From Isoetes taiwanensis (Eukaryota > Streptophyta > Lycopodiopsida > Isoetales > Isoetaceae), in contig JAJEKV010000006.1 in assembly GCA_021234155.1 (NCBI GenBank), forward strand, positions 25,847,756-25,911,755: a stretch of DNA of 64,000 nt, read 5' to 3'. The position numbers and the translations under genes were made by a program. Under the pieces are notes generated by a model. It was not told the DNA's origin and did no database searches. It saw nothing but the letters and a program-made list of their open reading frames with translations. The stretch's first letter is position 1; the number at the start of each line of letters is the position of its first letter. Positions 55,380 to 64,000 of this stretch are shown one piece after another.

Positions 55380-57490
55380 TACCCCCACATGTAATGGTCC
55401 GATATTAGAAATCACAGAGGATGATGTTACCCGTGGTCCGCAAAGGCTTGGCCAATGGGAAAGCAACGGACCGGATGGTATGCGCGAGAGTTGCTCAAGT
55501 GGGCGGGGGAGCCTATGGTACCGGCCCCAACCACTATGTTCAACAGAGCGCCACAGAAGGATTCCCCAAGAAAGGACCACAAGCAGACTTGTCCCCATTT
55601 ACAAGGCGGGAGATCCACATAGTCCAACCAATTCCGAACAATCATGGTCCGTTCGGTGTTTGCCAAACCGCTAGTCGGCATTATTGAGCAACAGCTTGAC
55701 CAGGTGGGCGTAAGCAACACGCGTCGAAAGCTCTCACACAAGCGGGGTTTCGACCCCGCATTCAACCATTGATCATATCTTCACATTGAGGACTTTGGTT
55801 GAGGATAGCGTAAACCGCCTACGGACCTCGATTGTTGTTTTGTTGACTTTCATGGGCTTTTGACACCGTGGCTCGGGGAAAAGTTATGGGAAAGATTGCG
55901 GCAACTAGGGTTCCCGTGGATATGCAAAATGCAAATATACAAAGTTGTACGAGTTGTACAGGCCGATGCGATGACGGAACAACCATTCACTAGCAAAGAT
56001 TGGGGTCCGCCAGGATGTCCTCTTTCCCCAACATTGTTTGGTCTCAGACATTGACCAGTTGGAACACCGGCTCATGGACAATGGGGGTGGCGGGACCCAA
56101 CTTTTGCATCACGTCGTCGACAACTCATCTATGCGTGACGATGTTGACCTCTTTAGCTCACACCCAGGGATATGCGCCTCACTTAGATGCTCGGATACAT
56201 TCTCGCCAGCCACGATTACATGACGCCAATCCGCCAAGACCAAGGTGGTCCTAATCTCATCCTCGCGCCATCCAAGGCCCCTTCATTCACTTATCGAGGG
56301 CAACAAGTGGAGGTGACACCCACCTACAAGTATCCGGGAGTGGAGTTTCCTTCTACACTATCTTTGGACACTTCCATAAGATTGCGGTAGCAAAGAGTCG
56401 AAAGCACTCTATGCAATGCAAAACAATAACCACAAGAGCAAAACTATATGATTGGGGGCATCGTGCACATCTGCTCGTGGTATTGGTAGAGCCAGTTCTT
56501 TTGTAACGAGTTGAAGTCCGGGGCCCAAAGTGGTGTCCCTTGCTACTTGAGCGACTTAGAACAAAAGTGTATAGGCCTTCTTAGCACGGGCACTCTGGAG
56601 TGAAATCCACGGTCCCATATCAAATTTTGTTGCAGGAGATGTTTTCGCCACTTCAAATGAAGCGGCCCTTGATAGACACATCGCCTATTTCCGGAAGGTG
56701 GTAAATATGGATGATGATCGCTCACCGCGACTTGGCTTATGCAAAGGGCAATGGGACCACAACGACTCAAGAATTGTTGGAAGGATAAAAGAGTGCAAGT
56801 GGCTAATTAGATGGAATGTCGAGAGCACATGTGCCTCCGGTAGAAACAGAGGCGATCGCGGATGGCCGAGATGTTACCTTGATGCTTGTTTCTCCAAAGA
56901 AGCTTTGGGATTCCGTGGCTCGAGCAAGTCAAAACCGCACATTACAGCGGCATATAAATCCCACATTAGAACGAGGCCCACAAATAAGCACCTACGCTCA
57001 CATCCGCCCATGAAAAGCGCAGCATATCGCCTCCATTCGCGACAGTGCCCACCATCTCCGGATTGAGACAGTCGATGGATTGGGGAGCCACGTCGGGATA
57101 GGGTTTGTCGGTCTTTGCCGGGCGGGGAGTCGTTGAGGATGAGTGTCACACTTTCCAGAGCTGCCCAGCATATGATCACATTCGGACACGCTATGCTCAG
57201 TTGATTAGACCTGATGAGCTGTTACACATGATACTGGGCACGACTTCGGTGCGCTCACTCGGATCATACATTCAGGAAGTACTGGATTTGAGGGCTCAGA
57301 TATGCCCCCAGTCAACCATTTAATTGATGTCAGCAGTCTTATTGCTGCCACGGGTTTTCCCTCGAAAACCCTTCGGGGCGGGGGTTTTTTAATCTGGGCA
57401 GTAATGTGACTGCTGCGCTTTTTGTATTGGGTCCCATAGGCCGATTGGTCTCCATGGACGATAAAAACAATTCTATTCTATTCTATTCTT
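55380..57490 (+). pseudogene. Degenerate non-LTR retrotransposon (RT, zinc-binding C-terminus, structured 3' end)
   Basis: RT motifs appear in order on the plus strand: VPIYKAGDPHSPTN (55,590), GFDPAFN and TIDHIFTLRTLVED (55,745-55,800), a D-x4-FDTV-like phrase (55,845), GPPGCPLSPTLFGL (56,005-56,045), and LIYADDVDLFS around 56,127-56,160 interrupted by a 1-2-nt shift. The C-terminus has VVEDECHTFQSCPAYDHIR (57,130-57,185), a His/Cys zinc-binding motif, and a stop at 57,323. The 3' UTR holds a strong folded element (57,331-57,415), then GGGTCCCATAGG and a (TTCTA)n tail ending near 57,490. This lineage differs from the L1-type LINE at the left edge. Confidence 0.7.
57331..57415 (+). ncRNA. Conserved folded RNA element, copy 4 (LINE 3' UTR)
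   Basis: A long basal stem pairs CAGCAGTC (57331-57338) and ATTGCTGCC (57341-57349) with GGGCAGTAAT (57396-57405) and GACTGCTG (from about 57,408). It is interrupted by a small internal loop and one G-U pair. Inside are the hairpin GGGTTTTC-CCTC-GAAAACCC and a GGGGCGGGGGTTTTTTAATC strand. The inner parts match copies at 27.5, 39.4 and 40.5 kb, whereas the basal stem is a different sequence from the TTATCGC/GCGATAA stem of those at 39.4 and 40.5 kb. Confidence 0.65.
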
Positions 57491-57539
57491 TGTATTAGAT
57501 AATAATATAAATATTTATCTACTGTCAATTTGACCCTAG

Positions 57540-58396
57540 TTTTCTCTCCCTGTGGTGCAGATTCTCACCCAACATAACTGGCCTGATGCTGCTGAGAGTG
57601 AATTTGTTTATTATAAGGAAGATAATGTGGGTCATGTTTGACGTTGAGATGTTTTAGCTAATAATGTTCTATGATTTGAAGGTGCATCATCAGTGGGAAC
57701 ATCCCTCAATTCTAAATTCTTAGCAGTATTCTCTGCTGCGACTGGTCGTTGTGCAATACCCATTCTAGATTTGCCGGACCAGATCCTGAGGTTTGGAGTT
57801 TTGATCTCTCTGCATTAACGACATTTTTGAGATGCAAACCACCTCGCTGATGATTATATGTTATAGTGGGGATGCTAGACGGACAAACATGAAGGTCAGT
57901 CACCTTCTATCAAACAGATGTAAAGGATGGCAAATATGGCCCATTTTCATACTGTGGGCTTATGTGCTTTGCTGAGATTGGTAGATAAATTCCATGTACA
58001 ATCGTTTAATTTTTTAAAGAAATTGGCGGATGCACACATGACACAAGTACTAATTTTAAGGAATACTCTTGGCTACACATCTGCAATTATGAGCTTGGTT
58101 TAATATTCATTGAGCCTCCGGTTTCATGCTCAGATACTATGAAACTGAAGGCATGTCAGCGCCAGCCAAGTTCAAGGATATGGAAATGGTCTTGATAGAT
58201 TTGTGCTTCCATTTCTAGTGCCTCCACCTGCTTATCAACCTCATAGAGAATTGGTAAAATTTTTGGTGGCCCAAGTCAACCGAGATAATAATATGGAAAA
58301 CCATCTGGAATATGAAGTTAATCAAGGTATTCCAATGGAAGAACATTTTTGGACGTTGAGCCCCGACATCTATGATAACTCTCGATGTTGAGGAGG
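57540..58396 (+). other. Exon-like segments of an unidentified gene
   Basis: After GTGCAG, the frame ILTQHNWPDAAESEFVYYKE appears (57,561-57,635). At about 58,180-58,391 another frame reads LPFLVPPPAYQPHRELVKFL and GIPMEEHFWTLSPDIYDNSR to a stop. Both look coding, but I do not recognise the family and cannot join them. They could belong with the SET fragment at 59.8 kb. Confidence 0.25.
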
Positions 58397-58569
58397 AAGC
58401 ACCCTCTCCGTAAGGGGACAAGATTATGCATAGGCATTGTGGAGCCAGGCTGTATCTTAACCGCATGTATCGGGGGGGAGGGGAGGGAGCAGTAGCATAC
58501 GGCCTCCCGGATGAGCGCTGCCAGGGAAGGCTGCCTCAGTAACACTTCTTGGAGAAAGGGTGGTCTTCA

Positions 58570-59175
58570 GCCCATGAAACTTGGTCCCCAGAATTCCCTT
58601 AGAATCCTCAATATTCCTTGAAGATTCTCATGAAGTCTCCAAGATCCAATAGATCCCCTACATCTCTTAAGATTCTACAAAGATTCCCATATACTCTATA
58701 CAGATTGGCTTAAATCCTCTAAGCTTCCCTTAAGATTCTAATATTCCTCTAGATAGTTTAAGATTATAAGAAGATCTTTCGAGAATCTCCTAGATTCCCT
58801 CAACGTTCCATGCGATTCTACCATGACTTTCCTCAAGATCCCTTGAAGATTCAGACATTATCTGATATTCTATGAAGATTCCTTAGATTCTTGTATGTTC
58901 TATACAAATTTCACTAGCTTCTTTAGGATTCCCTTGAGATTTCCATAGATCCCCCTAGATTCTCTAAGATTCAGCAAAGGGTCTCATAGATTCCCCTAGG
59001 TTTGCTAAGATTTCCATGAATCACTTATGATTCCCCTACATCCTTCTAGATTTGTTGATATTCAGTCAAGGTTTCTTTACATTCCCTTAGATTCCCCATA
59101 TTTCATGAAGATTCCCCTAGGGGCCCTTGCAGTCCTTTAGATTCCCCATATTTCATAAAGATTACCCTAGATTCT
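58570..59175. repeat. Degenerate AGATTCC-type minisatellite, about 600 bp
   Basis: Dozens of imperfect units built on (A/T)AGATTC(C/T)(C/T)(T/C)(T/A)A, often as AAGATTCCCCTAGATTC, are spaced roughly 10-25 bp with no exact period. The unit can be read as alternating AGATTC and CCTTAGA/CCCTAGA blocks. There is no coding potential. Confidence 0.8.
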
Positions 59176-59831
59176 TTAAGTTATTATAAAGACAGTTGAT
59201 AGAGATGGGAAACTGAGGATGTGAGTTGTTTCCACTTTCTACATTATTTGTCGATTAGATTGAAGGAAGCTCCATCTTCAAACAAAGGGAGGAAGCTGCA
59301 GCAGATGCACAGCTCCTCTAAGACATTATCTTTGTCCATTCGGGTTATTTATTCAGGTTTCTTGCTCTATGGAACTTCCCCTTATGATTCTCAGATTCGG
59401 ATTATACAAAAGAGATGGCAAAGCTCCTTCTATAGGGGTTGGATGAGGAGAAGTGTGCAGCCCATGATGGATTCAGATATGTAGGTTTGCAAATATGGAA
59501 AGGGTTACTTACCTTACCATGCTGGAAAAGAAAAGCAGTGCAAAAGATTTGAGAAAAGGGTCCCTTTCAATCTTTTATTTCAAGGAGGCTATCTGGATAA
59601 TACTCTGGCTGAAGGCATACAAATACCAATGGCAACATAAGAAAGTTTTGGAAGGCTACATAAATTAGGTTATAATGTCACCAAGTTATTACATGTTTGA
59701 ATATAGATGACAGGTTATGAGTTTAATGTAGTAATCAAGTTAACATTATATCATGCATAGCTTCATTTGTACTTTCTTTAAGTTTATTTAGTTCTTTAAG
59801 TTTAATCTAAAATCAGTTCCTTGCATTGCAG

Positions 59832-59942
59832 ATGTATTGTCATGAAGGAATAGGATGGGACCTTTGTGCTCTAGAAGACTTGCCACTTAGTGCATTTGTA
59901 TTTGAATATGCTGGAGAAATCATTACTTACTCTTTGCTCCTC
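59832..59942 (+). pseudogene. SET-domain exon fragment
   Basis: After a TTGCAG acceptor the frame reads HEGIGWDLCALEDLPLSAFV followed by FEYAGEIIT. This matches the start of SET domains of SUVR/SUVH-type histone-lysine methyltransferases (GxGxGWGxRAxEDIPxGxFVxEYxGEIxT). The frame then hits a stop, and the NHxCxPN and later motifs are not seen. By family knowledge a full gene would methylate histone H3; this piece alone would not. Confidence 0.5.
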
Positions 59943-59949
59943 AGATACT

Positions 59950-60580
59950 AATTGTGTCTTAAGAAAAGATTTTAGGTAAGATTGCATATTTTTTTTTCCT
60001 TGTTTTGAAAATGGCTCCAATTTGCGTTGCAAAGGTGGTCTGCAGCAGCTACATGTTGGCTACTATGCAAAAGAATTCAGCTCTACATATTGAAATTTAT
60101 TGTTGGAAAAAGATGCTTTAATGTTGCAAGGTTTTTAAGCATAGGTAATATCCTCATTTTATGTCTCATACAAGTTCTGAAATTCTTGAAATTCAAAATT
60201 CACATTTATTATGGTGTCTGTTAGCTGAAGGGTGACTCACATTTTAAATGTGTACTCTTTTGAGAAGTTTAAATAGGAACTGACATTTGTTCTTGTCCAG
60301 GTGTCATGATACAAGCTTGGTGGATGTTTCAGTTTAAGCATTTTATGTAATACCTAGTGGACTTCGTTTGGGTTCAATTCCCAAAAGGAAATCAAGATAT
60401 TCATTTATAATTTAGGAATAGCAGAAATTCAATCAGGATTTAGAAATAGTTTGAATCAGGATAAACTATTGTTTAAGTTTTCTATACTTATTGTTTTTGT
60501 CTTAATCCAACGCATTGTTTCTGCTGCCATGATTTGACAGCATAGAAGAGCAAATGACATTTCACATTAATGGCTAACAA
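59950..60580. other. No supported gene
   Basis: A/T-rich with short frames only; could be intronic sequence of the SET-like gene or LTR flank. Confidence 0.35.
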
Positions 60581-60582
60581 CT

Positions 60583-63500
60583 TGTTGAAACATGTGCATG
60601 GACCAAGTCAACTCAAGAACTCGAGTTGAAGAACAAAGCAAGGACTTTCATTTGAAACATCACAAGAAAGGATCAAAAGTGAAAAAGTCAAAGTCACACA
60701 AGAAGGAGGGCAAGGTCAACTTAAGGAAGCTACATGGCAATATCAAGGTGGGAAGACCCCTTGAGAAGTAAGAAGTTCACTCAAATTCAAATTCTTAGGC
60801 ATGATTTACACCTTGAGCACCCTTTGTCTCCATTTGCCTCACCTTACTCATCTCCACCTTTATACAAACCCCAAAATGGCTCAAACTCTTTTTCTAGTCA
60901 AAAACTACTCACACCATCCATGATACACCCTCCATTCACTTGAGATACAAAAATCCGTACAAAAATTGACCTACCAATGGTCAAGAGGACACATTCTCTC
61001 TTAAAGACAAAAGGAGAGAGAAGGAACCCACATTTTCAATACCAAGTTGCTTGTGCAAAAGATAAGCCCAAACATGGTCAAAACAATTGGCCAAATATGC
61101 ATTTGATGGATCTACATTACAAAACATGCCATGTCATCATCCACTTCACCAAAGTTGGCCACCTCATCACACACCATATTCCTTTTCTTCACCTCACAAA
61201 GTTTTTGACTAGGGGAAAAGTTTTTGCCAAGTCACCCCATGCCACATCACCCTTGGATTGCCAACACACATCCCAAACTTGCCACATTTCCAAATTCCAA
61301 AGCCATCCCATCTCAAAAAAAAAAAAAAAAATCCTTTTTCCAAAAAGATTCTTCCATAGGGTGGGGCATCAATAAAGATTCCATATGGTACTAAAAGATT
61401 CCAAAGTGGACCATGGGTTGACCCTATATTCTTGATTCTTGGGAATGGTGCCGTATTGCTTACAAATAAAAACAAATGTTTTTTTCCATATAACCCCTCA
61501 ACCTAAGCTTCATTTCCTCAAATCCCCTCGCGCCACGTTGCACTGGAACTATTTCACGAAAGATGTCTGTGGGATATTTGTTCTCTGCGAAGCTCTCTGA
61601 CCTAAAAAAGATCAAGCCAAGATCCGACTTCTCTGGTAGATCTGACCTGGTATCATGAGCCCGAGCATCTTCTTACACCCCTGTACCCCAAGAAGCATCT
61701 TGAACTACCTAAAGACAAAGCCAAACTAACCTAGATGCCAAGAATAGACCCGGAAACAAAAGAATAAAAAGGGGAAACATTTTCAAACAAAGGCCGGCTT
61801 CTCAGGCGAAAGATTCGACCTCTCGAGGCTGGAATGGACCGGGATGTGCAGAGTACAAGCTAAGAATGACCTGCCTTGCATGAAATTCCTTCTTATTTGA
61901 TGGAAAAACTTGAATGTGTACCTTCTTATGAATATTTCTAATCCCTGCCCCAAGACCCCGAAGCTTGGGAATATATGTTTATTTTCTATGTGATGATTGA
62001 ATGAAAGAAAATTCGACCTTGGTAAGCACTATTGTCATTTGGTAACCCAAGCATTGTGTTTTAAGCAAAATTAGTATTCTCAATTCAAGCAACATATCCA
62101 GTGTAGTATATTGTTTCCAAAGCCTAGTATTATCTAGAGAAATTAGTCAAGCACTGTGTTTTCTAGAAGAATTTCCTATTTATCTAACTCAGAGCTAAAG
62201 TTGCTGCCTATTACACAAAATCTCTACAAGCAAAAAAAAAGGGCAAAAGACTTCCAAAAGGATTTTATGCACTTATTCTCAGAGAATCATCAAAAACTAT
62301 GCCGATTGACAAAACTTAAAAAGGCTCTATTCACACTTTTGCAAAAAAGAGCTCTCGGGTTGGGCTATTGACCAAAAATTGACCCAGTCAGTTCGATCAA
62401 TTTCTCATAGCTATCCTAAGAATTTACAAACAGACCTTCTCAGGCTACTCAAGCACTCTTCCTAGTGACTAACAAGATTGACCTCACAGATGAAAGCTCA
62501 AAGGATCATGCATGAGAAGGTTTTTTGCTTTGGATGATCTTTTTCCATTTTAGGAAACTAATCTTCTTTAACTGTTTGAGCATTTCTTCTGCAATATTTT
62601 CTTACAGAGTGGTTGCCTATAGCAACCTGCAGGTTTGCCAGGAATACTTTCAACAAGATCCCACCTGGATCTTTGGGAACTCATGGCTCCTAGAAAAAGT
62701 AATGAGGTGTCTGACCAAATTCACACTGAACCACCAGAAATACAGTTGTACCCACTGCAAATGCCACCAATCAAGGTAATGCAGGTATACAATATTTTGA
62801 ACTCAATATGCCAATCCCTCCTCCTACTTTTGATCCAAGTGTCAATGCTAATAATTTCTTGAAAAACTATGAGGAATATTATCAAGAATATGGTCACAAA
62901 AAGGGTAGTAAATTTTCAGAATTCAAGAAGTGTTTCAAGAATGAAGAAATGAGAGCATGGCTGGAGTACACCATCAGCACAGGTGTCAGCACTTGGGAAG
63001 AGATCGAAAAGCAGTTCATCGAAAGTTTTGGTAAGGCAATTGAACCACAAGATTTGATTTTTGAATTGCAGACCTTTCAGATTAAGCATGGTGAAACTGT
63101 GCACCAATATGTTGAGAGATTCCATGTTTATCTAATAAAATGTCAAGCAAGTCAGGTACCAAATCATACCCTACACCTTGTGGCTTGTTTCATAAGAGGC
63201 TTAAGCAGCAGGCCAAGGGTGCACAGAAAAATGTATAAGTTGCAGAAGCAGGAAGGCTTTGACACCATACACAAGGCTTTTACCAAAGCTATTGAGATTG
63301 CTAACATGTTTTCCTATCTTCTTGATGATGTGAATGTGACTCATGATCCCTTCTTTCCGTTTATGAACCCGTAATACATGGGCCCGTGACCGGTGCTAGT
63401 TTATGCTTTGCAAAAGGAAAAGAAGAAAGTGAAAGCGTAAGACTCAAAGAAATTCTACTTCGATGTCGTATGGAAATCATCAAAGTGTCGGGTTCCCTAC

Positions 63501-64000
63501 TTGAAGTTACCAAACAACTACAGGAGATGAAAGCTGCAAGACATGAAAGAAAAACCTATGCCCCATGTGTACACTGCCTAAGGGATACTCATTCCTCAGA
63601 TTTTTGCTGGTACAGGCCCTGCACAAAATGTGGGAAAAGAGGACATTATGGTAAAGAGTGTCCAGTCTGCCACTTCTGCAAAGCTGTTGGTCATTATGAA
63701 GAGAGATGTAGTGTCAATGCAAGGCAAGAAATGGCCAAAAGTGTTGAACCAAGTGCACCTAACAGAATGGCCACAGAAACTTCTCCTTCAGTTAGATTTG
63801 CTACTGACATTAGTACTTCAATCAGGTTTATGCAGGAAGATCAAGAAGAAGAGATTATGGCTGTGCACACAAGAGCTATGCAAAACAAGGATGTTGCATC
63901 AACCAGCAAGGAGGCTGAGGTAATCAAGGAAAAAGCAGTTGAGAAAAATCAGGTAGTGCCCCTTCCTCCTAATCAAAAGTTTATTAAGAGAGAAAAAGAA
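60583..64000 (+). mobile_element. Ty3-type LTR retrotransposon, 5' part, continuing past the window
   Basis: A gag ORF with zinc knuckles runs off the right edge. At 61,648-61,660 TGGTATCATGAGC resembles the iMet primer-binding site TGGTATCAGAGC with one inserted base. A candidate 5' LTR begins TGTTGAAACATG at 60,583 and would end just before 61,648, but the expected terminal CA is not clear and the 3' LTR is outside the window. The leader 61,661-62,682 is non-coding, A/T-rich and contains a short poly(A) region upstream (61,317-61,330). Confidence 0.55.
62683..64000 (+). CDS. Retrotransposon gag with three CCHC zinc knuckles (frameshifted, incomplete at right edge)
   Basis: The start is at MAPRKSNEVSDQI (ATG 62,683). 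A frameshift near 62,775 moves to the frame FELNMPIPPPTFDPSVN. The capsid-like region holds the Retrotrans_gag signature (AWLEYTISTGVSTWEEIEKQ, then a QTFQIKHGETVHQYVERF segment). A second 1-nt shift near 63,360 (FFPF to YEPVIHGPVTGA) is needed to continue. Three knuckles of form C-x2-C-x4-H-x4-C follow at about 63,564-63,605, 63,619-63,660 and 63,667-63,710 (CVHCLRDTH..., CTKCGKRGH..., CHFCKAVGH...). By family knowledge gag packages element RNA; pol should lie right of the window. Confidence 0.8.

Noticed and set aside
61971-62680. Short open frames between the primer-binding site and gag
   Set aside because: They show no domain and sit in the non-coding leader of the Ty3-type element.

Overview
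The window reads as nuclear DNA of a land plant with a large, repeat-filled genome; a fern or other seed-free vascular plant is my best guess. The plant call rests on an R2R3-MYB gene with the canonical 130-nt second exon and on plant-style L1, Ty3 and small LTR retroelements. The lineage guess is inference only. I see no rRNA, no credible tRNA, no CRISPR array and no bacterial-style operon. Nearly all recognisable coding sequence is transposable-element (TE) derived and broken. Host genes appear only as scattered exons plus one fairly complete MYB gene.

Layout. 1-5.6 kb: a minus-strand L1-type LINE with a long ORF1 and a broken EN-RT ORF2 running off the left edge. 5.6-7.3 kb: a hAT transposase remnant between 42-bp phased repeats, then a possible host first exon. 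7.5-10.8 kb and 18-21.3 kb: exon-like pieces of unidentified minus-strand genes. 12.5 and 17.0 kb: two Helitron 3' ends. 13.3-15.2 kb: a complete small LTR element with a 5-bp target duplication and its own non-retroviral ORFs. 16.2-16.9 kb: a hAT-type MITE with an 8-bp target duplication. 21.6-27.5 kb: tandemly duplicated LINE fragments, one duplicate carrying a well-preserved Mutator-like foldback element with a 9-bp target duplication. 28.3-32.4 and 43.4-44.6 kb: a repeated unit with a Helitron-like terminus and GATA microsatellites, leading into two MYB copies (32.7 kb dead, 45.0 kb nearly intact).

The roughly 10-kb block between the MYB copies (33.0-43.4 kb) holds a multi-exon DDE-type transposase-like gene on the plus strand and a convergent gene for a coiled-coil/RING-like protein on the minus strand, separated by two SINE-like units. 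45.9-64 kb: PPR-like and SET-domain fragments, Ty3 integrase debris, a CACTA-like element, a degenerate non-LTR element, a degenerate minisatellite, and a Ty3-type gag with three zinc knuckles running off the right edge.

The most interesting signals are: (1) a folded RNA element at the 3' ends of one LINE and two SINE-like units, whose basal stem differs in sequence but still pairs; (2) the transposase-like plus RING-like gene block; (3) the small LTR element carrying unfamiliar ORFs. Stops and frameshifts were read by eye, and some may be assembly errors.
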